Origin: a virus
Reading direction: 5' to 3' (one strand)
Virus record (IMG/VR): IMGVR_UViG_3300046028_006522
Location: 1 to 40,646 of that record
Length of the DNA stretch: 40,646 nt
In this document: in pieces, positions 1 to 4,677 of the stretch
How positions within the stretch are numbered: the first letter of the stretch is position 1
How the letters are laid out: the number at the start of each line of letters is the position of its first letter
Translations under genes and position numbers: made by a program
The notes under the pieces: generated by a model
Database searches by the model: none
What the model was told of the DNA's origin: nothing
What the model saw: only the letters and a program-made list of their open reading frames with translations

Positions 1-11
1 GAGGAAAAGAT

Positions 12-167
12 ATGAAAGGTAAATTAAAAATGATGAAGCGAGCAGATGGCTCGTATTCTCCACGCGGTTTATGGGACAATATTCGTGCTAACAAAGGAAG
101 TGGTAAGAAACCAACTGCCGAAATGTTAAAGCAAGAAAAGAAAATTAAATCAGAAGAAAAAAAATAG
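12..167 (+). CDS. Small basic phage protein, 51 aa
   Basis: The ORF opens with ATG at 12 after a purine-rich GAGGAAAAG and ends with TAG at 165-167. The product is very basic; its core reads KRADGSYSPRGLWDNIR followed by GSGKKPTAEMLKQEKK. I recognise this pattern as a tiny protein that recurs in Bacteroidota phage genomes, always next to the DUF6321-type gene that follows here. The function is unknown; size and charge suggest a nucleic-acid or virion-associated role, but that is inference. Only 2 nt separate it from the next gene, so the two are cotranscribed. Its own promoter must lie left of the window. Confidence 0.8.
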   Translation: MKGKLKMMKRADGSYSPRGLWDNIRANKGSGKKPTAEMLKQEKKIKSEEKK

Positions 168-169
168 TT

Positions 170-454
170 ATGGCAGGAGCTTGGCAACGTAAAGAAGGGA
201 AAAATCCTGAAGGCGGTTTAAACGCCAAAGGCAGAGCATCATATAATTCTGAAACTGGAGGTAATTTAAAAGCCCCAGTTAAAGCTGGCGTTAATCCTCG
301 AAGAGTTTCTTTTGCAGCTCGTTTTGCAGGCATGTTAGGTGCAATGAAAAAACCTAATGGAGAACCAACAAGGAAAGCCCTAGCATTAAAAGCTTGGGGG
401 TTTGGTAGCGTTGAAGCTGCTCGCAAATTTGCTAATGCGCATAAAAAATCTTAA
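170..454 (+). CDS. DUF6321-like phage protein, 94 aa
   Basis: The protein starts MAGAWQRKEGKNPEGGLNAK and contains LKAPVKAGVNPRR and a C-terminal segment with KPNGEPTRKALALKAWG. This is the layout of the DUF6321 family, found in many marine, freshwater and gut phages. It is basic, has no enzyme motif and no membrane segment; the function is unknown. It follows the 51-aa gene after 2 nt. Its stop (452-454) overlaps by 4 nt the stop of the convergent minus-strand gene ending at 451, with no terminator hairpin between them. Family recognition comes from the conserved AWQRKEGKNPxGGLN and LKAPV blocks; it was not searched. Confidence 0.85.
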   Translation: MAGAWQRKEGKNPEGGLNAKGRASYNSETGGNLKAPVKAGVNPRRVSFAARFAGMLGAMKKPNGEPTRKALALKAWGFGSVEAARKFANAHKKS

Positions 455-699
455 TCTTCTGGTTCTAAATCTACCCAATCGGTGCAATTGCCATTACATT
501 CTGGAGCATTTGGACAAACTATGTAATCATGATCAGCATCTTTTAATACGTTAAATGATGTTTCTACCTTGTAATCTCCAACAGTAATTGTTTTATTACA
601 ATGTAAACAATGTTTTTTGTCACCTAATTTTGGAACATTTGCAAATGGGTAGTTTTCTTTTAAAAAAATCTCTTTGTTTTCAATTTCTTTTAATTTCAT
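451..699 (-). CDS. Small zinc-ribbon-like protein, 82 aa
   Basis: This is the last gene of the leftward operon, 3 nt after the gene ending at 703. It has C31-x2-C34 in a CLHCNKTI context and a second cluster C62, C68, C72 (CPNAPECNGNC), which could bind a zinc ion in a ribbon-type fold. The C-terminus is acidic (DWVDLEPED). No family name is certain. Linkage to the PD-(D/E)XK exonuclease suggests an accessory role in early DNA metabolism or host takeover, which is inference only. Its 3' end overlaps by 4 nt the convergent DUF6321-like gene. Confidence 0.7.
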   Translation of the reverse strand: MKLKEIENKEIFLKENYPFANVPKLGDKKHCLHCNKTITVGDYKVETSFNVLKDADHDYIVCPNAPECNGNCTDWVDLEPED

Positions 700-702
700 T
701 TG

Positions 703-981
703 TTAATTTTTAATTTCTTTTTGTTGATTTAAAATTGCTTTTCCTTTATCTGATAATGGTCTAGCATATATTCTTAATTTCTTTTGTGTAGTTGGGCATA
801 CAAAAGTTAAACCTGCATCTAGATAAGATTTTATTATTAATTCTAAAACTCCATCAGCATCTTCACTTGCGCCAATTACATGAGGTTCATCATAATCAAA
901 TTGCATACAGAAATCGCATCCGTTTAATGGTTCTGCATTTTGCGGAAGGTTTAATTGTTTTTCTTTTTTAGATTTTGCCAT
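703..981 (-). CDS. Hypothetical protein with CxxC motif, 92 aa
   Basis: The reading frame is open to an ATG at 1008, but I choose the internal ATG at 981 (MAKSKKEKQLNLP), because the upstream start would place 41 nt inside the exonuclease gene while this one gives a usual 14-nt overlap. The basic start is followed by NGCDFCMQFDYDEPHVIG and later TFVCPTTQKKLRIYARPLS. One CxxC pair and a lone later Cys make a metal site possible but not convincing. Function unknown. It belongs to the leftward operon with the exonuclease, and translation is probably coupled to it. Confidence 0.65.
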   Translation of the reverse strand: MAKSKKEKQLNLPQNAEPLNGCDFCMQFDYDEPHVIGASEDADGVLELIIKSYLDAGLTFVCPTTQKKLRIYARPLSDKGKAILNQQKEIKN

Positions 982-1696
982 TATTAAAGTTTTTGTGGGT
1001 GTTTTCAATATCTTGTAAAAATTCTCTTGCTTTTTCTACTTTTTGCTCAATGCGTAAAATATCATCTTCGTTTCTATTAACTTCAAACATAAGTATTCTT
1101 TCTTCCATAGCTATATCATCAAACTTCATGTTTAATTCTAACTTCATAGCTTCTCTTACAAACTCTGGGCTTTCTTCTGAAATTACATCTAGCTTTTTAA
1201 GTAAGTAATACTTCTCTTGTTGGATAATATTATCTGGTGTATTTACAAGGCAATAAGCAATGGTAGCTTTGGTTTTACCCGTAAGCCACATATATGACAT
1301 CATTTGCCAATAGTATAAATTATCAAGTTTATCTGGGATATTACCTAAGAATGTCCATAGGTCATAGCTAGATTTAATATCAATAATTCCATCATCAATA
1401 ATATCTGGTAGCCCTGTTATGTATTTATTTGAAAATCTTTCCGTATTTTTAGCAAAAGGTTTTTTTAAGAACATAGACAATAAATCAATCGATTCTTGCT
1501 CTACTTCAATACCTTTTTTCATTTGCTTTGTTTGAATATCTTTACTCCTATTATACTTATTAGAAATATAAACATCAAGCAAATGTCTTTGTGCGGTCTT
1601 AGAAAGTAACCCAGCTTCTTTGTCCGCTTTGGTTACTGGTTCGGTCATTATATACCCTACAGAGCTTGCTCTGATTAGTGTTTCATTCCAATTCAT
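968..1696 (-). CDS. PD-(D/E)XK (YqaJ/RecB-like) exonuclease
   Basis: The 242-aa protein has the nuclease core of the YqaJ/Cas4/RecB-type PD-(D/E)XK fold: a helix with KGIEVEQESIDLL (residues 61-73, likely E64 or E66), GLPDIIDDGIIDIKSS with D98 and the D106-x-K108 pair, then YYWQMMSYMWLTG (129-140), the QxxxY-type motif IV. These residues coordinate magnesium for DNA hydrolysis. In phages such enzymes resect double-stranded ends for single-strand annealing or recombination-dependent replication; SSB and NinG in this window fit that. No annealing protein (Erf, RecT, Red-beta) is recognisable nearby. The gene follows the gene ending at 1699 after 2 nt and overlaps the next by 14 nt. Confidence 0.85.
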   Translation of the reverse strand: MNWNETLIRASSVGYIMTEPVTKADKEAGLLSKTAQRHLLDVYISNKYNRSKDIQTKQMKKGIEVEQESIDLLSMFLKKPFAKNTERFSNKYITGLPDIIDDGIIDIKSSYDLWTFLGNIPDKLDNLYYWQMMSYMWLTGKTKATIAYCLVNTPDNIIQQEKYYLLKKLDVISEESPEFVREAMKLELNMKFDDIAMEERILMFEVNRNEDDILRIEQKVEKAREFLQDIENTHKNFNNGKI

Positions 1697-1698
1697 AG

Positions 1699-2061
1699 TT
1701 ATAAAGATTTATGTTTAGCGTTATAAGATTCTAATACCTCTGGATTATTTTTAGCCATTAATTCCCAAGCTCTTAACTCCTCTTTAGTCTTGCAAGCATT
1801 TATAAACTCTATTGTTTTTTCAGCTAAAGATTTTTTAGATTGGGTAGGAATAATTTCATCTGGGACTTCTTGGTAAAATTCGTTTAAATCTTTTAATTTA
1901 ATTACATTTTGCTTGTGATACTCTTCCACAAGTTCTCTTGCGTAATCAAGAGCCTTTGTAGCAGATTCGCCCTCATTAAGAGCAAATTCAACGCCAATTT
2001 TTTCAGAAGAATAGTTTCCTAAGTTAAATGTTCTAGTGTAGTTAATCGTTTGTATATGCAT
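1699..2061 (-). CDS. Exonuclease-linked hypothetical protein, 120 aa
   Basis: The protein begins MHIQTINYTRTFNLGNYSSE, followed by a short beta-rich domain ending GVEFALNEGESATKALDYARELVEEYH, then a linker and a helical C-terminal part. The start pattern (YxRTFNLGNY.SEKIG) is one I recognise from small proteins encoded next to exonucleases in many Bacteroidota phages. Its molecular role is not known to me. It lies 2 nt upstream of the exonuclease gene, so a partner or regulator role is plausible but inferred. No catalytic motif, signal peptide or membrane segment is visible. Confidence 0.75.
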   Translation of the reverse strand: MHIQTINYTRTFNLGNYSSEKIGVEFALNEGESATKALDYARELVEEYHKQNVIKLKDLNEFYQEVPDEIIPTQSKKSLAEKTIEFINACKTKEELRAWELMAKNNPEVLESYNAKHKSL

Positions 2062-2070
2062 AATATTGGT

Positions 2071-2268
2071 TTATTTTATTCTGGTTACAGTAGTAGTGTT
2101 GTCAGTAGCTTTAATCTTAAATAATTTATCTTTGTGGGCGTCTTTTTTCTTTAAATTGGATACCATAACCATTACGGAAGTATATGGATTATCTAACCTA
2201 AGATGTTCGCCTAATGTTAAGTCAGCAACCTTACTGGAAACTGAATCGGGGGAAATGCTTCTTGCCAT
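2071..2268 (-). CDS. Hypothetical protein, 65 aa, first gene of leftward operon
   Basis: A short basic protein (MARSISPDSVSSKVADLTLG...) that fits the operon spacing: 9 nt before the 120-aa gene, and its ATG lies 17 nt downstream of a TAATTTTG promoter box at 2285-2292. I prefer it over the overlapping rightward frame at 2066-2293, because the rightward frame has no partner genes and would run through the leftward promoter. The segment TSVMVMVSNLKKKDAHKDKLFKI looks like beta strands. Function unknown; as first gene of an early operon it may be an early host-interaction protein, which is speculation. Confidence 0.6.
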   Translation of the reverse strand: MARSISPDSVSSKVADLTLGEHLRLDNPYTSVMVMVSNLKKKDAHKDKLFKIKATDNTTTVTRIK

Positions 2269-2284
2269 GTTGTGTGTTTTGGAA

Positions 2285-2292
2285 CAAAATTA
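2285..2292 (-). promoter_or_regulatory. Leftward promoter, -7 box TAATTTTG
   Basis: On the minus strand these bases read TAATTTTG, a full match to the Bacteroidota -7 consensus TAnnTTTG. The ATG of the first leftward gene (2268) lies 17 nt beyond it, the same distance as at other promoters in this window. I see no TTG -33 box at the expected distance; TTAATTAA words occupy that place. Confidence 0.55.
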
Positions 2293-2294
2293 AT

Positions 2295-2329
2295 TTAATT
2301 AATTTAATTAAAAAAATAAATTTAATTAA
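2295..2329. repeat. TTAATTAA cluster between divergent promoters
   Basis: Exact TTAATTAA words start at 2295, 2304 and 2322, so the spacings are 9 and 18 nt, a 9-nt period. They lie between the leftward box at 2285-2292 and the rightward box at 2339-2346. The same word recurs at the divergent region near 3614 and at the late promoter. It may be an operator; AT-richness makes some chance occurrences likely. Confidence 0.5.
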
Positions 2330-2338
2330 ATTTTTGTA

Positions 2339-2346
2339 TATATTTG
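2339..2346 (+). promoter_or_regulatory. Rightward promoter, -7 box TATATTTG
   Basis: TATATTTG matches TAnnTTTG. Transcription would start near 2352. No plus-strand protein gene follows before 3720, and a strong terminator ends at 2417, so the box would drive only a short RNA. No TTG -33 box lies at the usual distance. Confidence 0.5.
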
Positions 2347-2351
2347 TATCC

Positions 2352-2417
2352 GCATAAGACATAGTTAAAGGTTTAACTGGTATCGCTCCTAAGTTTCTAC
2401 TTGGGAGCCTTTTTTTT
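2352..2417 (+). ncRNA. Candidate orphan small RNA, about 65 nt
   Basis: Bounds are inferred from the promoter box at 2339-2346 and the terminator U-run ending at 2417. The transcript would hold a first inverted repeat (AGTTAAA at 2363-2369 with TTTAACT at 2372-2378; some inner pairs must open to form a loop) and then the terminator hairpin. The stretch is too short for a meaningful ORF and leads to no gene, so it is not an mRNA leader. I recognise no RNA family. Regulatory antisense RNA or RNA decoy are possible roles; all are inference. Confidence 0.4.
2385..2417 (+). terminator. Intrinsic terminator of the small-RNA unit
   Basis: GCTCCTAAG (2385-2393) pairs with CTTGGGAGC (2400-2408) over 9 bp with one G-T pair and a 6-nt loop, followed by eight T at 2410-2417. 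It works only rightward, since the left flank has no A-run. Confidence 0.8.
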
Positions 2418-2453
2418 GCTTATTTGTCAAGTTATAGCTTTACGACAAGGGGA

Positions 2454-2503
2454 GGACTTGCGTAGTATGACTACCAACAATTAACAAATTTTGTTACAAG
2501 TCT
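2454..2503. other. Possible three-way-junction RNA or DNA fold
   Basis: GGACTTG (2454-2460) can pair with CAAGTCT (2497-2503). Inside lie two further hairpins: GTAG/CTAC (2462-2465 with 2471-2474, loop of 5) and TAACA/TGTTA (2482-2486 with 2492-2496). The last helix abuts the closing helix directly. The fold is compact, but the region is AT-rich and I could not compute its stability or compare homologues. Direction of transcription, if any, is unknown. Confidence 0.3.
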
Positions 2504-2563
2504 ATATAAATCAGTAACATATTTGCCCTAATTCCATTACAACATTTTACATATTGTACCTAA

Positions 2564-2579
2564 AACATTGTACAATGTT
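2564..2579. promoter_or_regulatory. 16-bp perfect palindrome, operator or origin candidate
   Basis: AACATTGTACAATGTT is identical to its reverse complement over all 16 bases. A related half-word, ATATTGTAC, lies just upstream at 2551-2559. A perfect palindrome of this length is typical of a dimeric repressor site or a replication-initiator site. It lies outside all genes and away from the promoter boxes I could find, which slightly favours an origin or a distant operator. Confidence 0.4.
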
Positions 2580-2691
2580 CCCAATTTGGTTACAAAAGTT
2601 CGCTAATAGTAAACTTTATCAATCATAAAAGTTATTCAATAAGGCAACTTTGAGCCGTAAATGACCAATAATCGGCTCATGTTTGAGCGAT

Positions 2692-2722
2692 AAAAAACCC
2701 CATGTCATTCTAAAACATGGGG
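2692..2722 (-). terminator. Intrinsic terminator of the leftward NinG operon
   Basis: CCCCATGT (2698-2705) pairs with ACATGGGG (2715-2722), a perfect 8-bp stem. The six A at 2692-2697 give a U-run when read leftward. It lies 40 nt beyond the stop of the NinG gene (2763). Confidence 0.85.
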
Positions 2723-2762
2723 CTGAAACTACAAACTATGATAACCACCGTAAAAATATAAA

Positions 2763-3308
2763 TTATTTTTCAATAAATTTCTTTTTTACCAAGTTTAGCT
2801 TTGCCCTATATTCTAGAATTAAGCCCTTTAGCTCATCTTTTGTAGGTTTTGCTGTTTGCCTAGCTGTTTCTCTTAAATATTCAACTATAGCATTATTTTC
2901 TTCATGTAATTTATATTCAAATTCTTCTATATTACCAGTTTTGAAATAATTACATTCCATACATTGTGGTCTGCAATTTTGTTCCATCCATCTAGTGCTT
3001 AAATTTGACCTGCCCATAAAATGACCGCATTGTATTTCTGCAATTGTATGTTTTTTACCACAAGTATAACATTCAACAATACCAGTTTTATCTGCATATC
3101 TATTTCTAATGTATTGACTAAATACATGGTCAAGGTCTTGAACAAGATTCTGAAAACTTTCTGTATCATCTTCAAATTCTTCCATTCTTTTTTGCGTAGA
3201 ATGTACTGTGGCGCATTGTTTACACATCTTTTTAGAAAACCAATAATCAATATTGCCACAATTAACACAACGCTTTTTCTTTGTTATTATTGTACTATTG
3301 TATGCCAT
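2763..3308 (-). CDS. ninG: NinG/Rap-like recombination nuclease
   Basis: The 181-aa protein has the NinG signature: a helix with LDHVFSQYIRNRYADKTG (59-76), ECYTCGKKH (C80, C83), QCGHFMGR (C94, H96), then TRWMEQNCRPQCMECN (C112, C116, C119, N120). A zinc-binding N-terminus precedes it (C14, C17, C29, C32). Lambda NinG (Rap) is a structure-specific nuclease acting on branched recombination intermediates; the His/Cys core resembles HNH enzymes. Length is close to that of lambda NinG. It is the last gene of a short leftward operon, followed by a terminator at 2692-2722, and overlaps the preceding gene by 14 nt. Confidence 0.9.
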   Translation of the reverse strand: MAYNSTIITKKKRCVNCGNIDYWFSKKMCKQCATVHSTQKRMEEFEDDTESFQNLVQDLDHVFSQYIRNRYADKTGIVECYTCGKKHTIAEIQCGHFMGRSNLSTRWMEQNCRPQCMECNYFKTGNIEEFEYKLHEENNAIVEYLRETARQTAKPTKDELKGLILEYRAKLNLVKKKFIEK

Positions 3309-3489
3309 CTTTTTTTATTTTATTTCTTTCTTGATTTTTAATTACTGGTTTATTTAATTTTTCTTGACCTTTTTTACCAATGTATAACATCTGTATGTCA
3401 AAGTAAAAATCTTCTTTATCATCTTTAGTTAAGTCAGGATGATTTTTAATCCTGTGCATTATTTCATCTTCGGTTATCCATCTTTCCAT
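3295..3489 (-). CDS. Hypothetical small charged protein, 64 aa
   Basis: The protein (MERWITEDEIMHRIKNHPDL...) is helical and highly charged, with a basic tail (KNQERNKIKKDG). It overlaps the NinG gene by 14 nt and the upstream 43-aa ORF by 16 nt, the close packing expected of real genes in an operon. The stop is TAG. No known domain is visible. Location beside NinG suggests an early role, otherwise unknown. Confidence 0.6.
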   Translation of the reverse strand: MERWITEDEIMHRIKNHPDLTKDDKEDFYFDIQMLYIGKKGQEKLNKPVIKNQERNKIKKDGIQ

Positions 3490-3605
3490 TTGTGTAGTTT
3501 ATTATTTATAAATCTATATTTCCCAATATATTTTCCTTCTTTCCAAAACTCAATAACTAAATCTAATCTCTTAGCCATTTCGTATATTAATTCTTTGTTT
3601 TCCAT
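3474..3605 (-). CDS. Hypothetical small protein, 43 aa
   Basis: Reading leftward from ATG at 3605 gives MENKELIYEMAKRLDLVIEF then WKEGKYIGKYRFINNKLHKW and a short end, stop TAA at 3474-3476. It fills the gap between the promoter region and the 64-aa gene and overlaps the latter by 16 nt. The ATG at 3605 lies only 4 nt beyond the TAAATTTG box at 3609-3616, so it would be at or before the RNA start; the internal ATG at 3578 (MAKRLDLV) gives a 31-nt distance and may be the true start. Function unknown. Confidence 0.5.
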   Translation of the reverse strand: MENKELIYEMAKRLDLVIEFWKEGKYIGKYRFINNKLHKWKDG

Positions 3606-3608
3606 TTG

Positions 3609-3638
3609 CAAATTTAATTAAATTAATTGAACTACAAA
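3609..3638 (-). promoter_or_regulatory. Leftward early promoter TTTG-N18-TAAATTTG
   Basis: On the minus strand the -7 box TAAATTTG (3616 to 3609) is preceded 18 nt upstream by TTTG (3638 to 3635). Both boxes and the spacing match the Bacteroidota sigma consensus. It drives the NinG operon. It lies back to back with the rightward early promoter at 3665-3695. Confidence 0.65.
3614..3630. repeat. TTAATTAA pair in the divergent early region
   Basis: TTAATTAA (3614-3621) is followed 9 nt later by TTAATTGA (3623-3630), the same 9-nt step as in the cluster at 2295-2329. The pair overlaps the leftward -7 box, a position where a bound protein would block that promoter. Confidence 0.45.
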
Positions 3639-3664
3639 ATAATTTTAAAAAAAAGTTAAAAATA

Positions 3665-3695
3665 TTTGGGAATATAAAAAATAACACTATTTTTG
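3665..3695 (+). promoter_or_regulatory. Rightward early promoter TTTG-N19-TATTTTTG
   Basis: TTTG (3665-3668), a 19-nt spacer and TATTTTTG (3688-3695) form a complete Bacteroidota promoter. RNA would start near 3702, so the TTG at 3693 cannot be the first codon of the next gene, and the ATG at 3720 is used. Confidence 0.7.
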
Positions 3696-3719
3696 TTCTC
3701 CAATAATCAAAACAAATTT

Positions 3720-3917
3720 ATGGAAATCAAAACTGAATTAAGACTACACGAGAGAATTAAAGAGTCTTTAGATGGGCGTACACAAAGGTGGTTATCGCTT
3801 AATGCAAAGATACCAGAATCGGAATTATCACGAAAGATGCAGGGTAAATTATTATTTACCGATGCAGAAATAACTCGTATTAACGAGGCGTTGAAAACCG
3901 ATTTTATTAACGATTAA
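3720..3917 (+). CDS. Small helix-turn-helix DNA-binding protein, 65 aa
   Basis: Starting at ATG 3720 (MEIKTELRLHERIKESLDGR), the protein is all-helical. Residues 20-60 fit a helix-turn-helix of the Cro/XRE kind: RTQRWLSLNAKIPESELSRK followed by a helix in DAEITRINEALK. The frame is also open from a TTG at 3693, but that codon lies within the -7 box, so I reject it. As first gene of the replication operon, just beside two back-to-back promoters and TTAATTAA words, it is a good candidate for an autoregulator of the divergent region. Ten nt separate it from the next gene. Confidence 0.7.
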   Translation: MEIKTELRLHERIKESLDGRTQRWLSLNAKIPESELSRKMQGKLLFTDAEITRINEALKTDFIND

Positions 3918-3927
3918 ATAAATTCTA

Positions 3928-4677
3928 ATGGCTCGCCCAATAAAGAATTACTGTGATTATTTCCCTCACGATAGAGATATGCGAAACCATAGAAAGGTTA
4001 AAGCTATCCGTACAAAGTTTGGAGTTACTGGCTATGCTATATGGTCTATGACTTTAGAGTATTTAACAGGCATAGATGGTAATGTTTTAGAATATTCAGA
4101 TGTAGAATTTGAATTAATGGCTGGTGATTTCGGAGTTTCTGCCACAGAAATACGGGACGTACTGGATTACTGCATTAAGTTGGAGATGTTATTCCTAAAT
4201 AATGGCTTTATTAACTCAGAATCGCTTGATGAAAGACTAGTACCTGTTTACGAAAAAAGAGGTCGCAGTAAGGATAATAGTAAGAAACAACAGCGTGTGA
4301 ACGGTAAATTTGTTAGCTGTAATACCGTTAGTAACGGAGTTTCTGTGGCAGAAAAACCGCAAAGTAAAGTAAATAAAAGTAAAGTAAAAGAAACTATACC
4401 AAGTATAGATGAGTTTTTGTCCTTTTGCAAGGAGGATATGGTAAAGAACAATATGAATTTTAATTTGTACGAATACTCGTTAAAATCAAAATACGAGTCT
4501 TGGGTCGAAAATGGGTGGAAAGATGGCCATAATAACATAATAAAGCTATGGAAGTCTAAAATTCGCAACACTATACCACATTTAAGACCTATGCAGACAC
4601 TTTCTAATAAAAGTGGAGGGAAGTATCAAAATGAATTAGAAACTGCTAGAAACGCCTTTAAACCAATTTCTGAATAA
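3928..4677 (+). CDS. DUF4373-like (Lin1244-type) replication protein, 249 aa
   Basis: The start ARPIKNYCDYFPHDRDMRNH followed by RKVKAIRTKFGVTGYAIWSM matches the N-terminal DUF4373 (Lin1244/Lin1753) domain, a winged-helix-like domain seen at the start of phage DnaD-like replication proteins. A lysine-rich linker (SKVNKSKVKE) is typical of these proteins. The C-terminal part (about 150-230) is helical with a W-rich stretch ending in WKSKIRNTIP. Its stop overlaps the ATG of the primase-helicase (TAATG at 4675-4679), so the two are translationally coupled. A role in origin recognition or helicase loading is inferred from family and position. Confidence 0.75.
   Translation: MARPIKNYCDYFPHDRDMRNHRKVKAIRTKFGVTGYAIWSMTLEYLTGIDGNVLEYSDVEFELMAGDFGVSATEIRDVLDYCIKLEMLFLNNGFINSESLDERLVPVYEKRGRSKDNSKKQQRVNGKFVSCNTVSNGVSVAEKPQSKVNKSKVKETIPSIDEFLSFCKEDMVKNNMNFNLYEYSLKSKYESWVENGWKDGHNNIIKLWKSKIRNTIPHLRPMQTLSNKSGGKYQNELETARNAFKPISE

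Larger units (their letters stand above)
2269..2762. other. 494-nt noncoding regulatory region
   Basis: No convincing protein gene lies here. From left to right it holds a leftward promoter (2285-2292), three TTAATTAA words (2295-2329), a rightward promoter (2339-2346), a hairpin-rich stretch ended by an intrinsic terminator (2385-2417), a possible three-way-junction fold (2454-2503), the 16-bp palindrome (2564-2579), three TTACAA words (2494, 2537, 2590), a 7-bp stem (2651-2657 with 2673-2679) and the leftward terminator of the NinG operon (2692-2722). Neither neighbouring operon should be transcribed through its centre. A control hub or replication origin is possible; neither is shown by sequence alone. 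Confidence 0.7.

Noticed and set aside
2066-2293. Rightward 75-aa frame
   Set aside because: It overlaps the leftward 65-aa gene and its promoter, has no cotranscribed neighbour and no typical phage sequence.
3439-3621. Rightward frame opposite the small leftward genes
   Set aside because: It runs against two overlapping leftward ORFs that fit the operon, and it crosses the leftward promoter.
3693-3719. TTG start extending the HTH protein
   Set aside because: The codon lies inside the -7 box of the rightward promoter; RNA would start downstream, so ATG 3720 is used.
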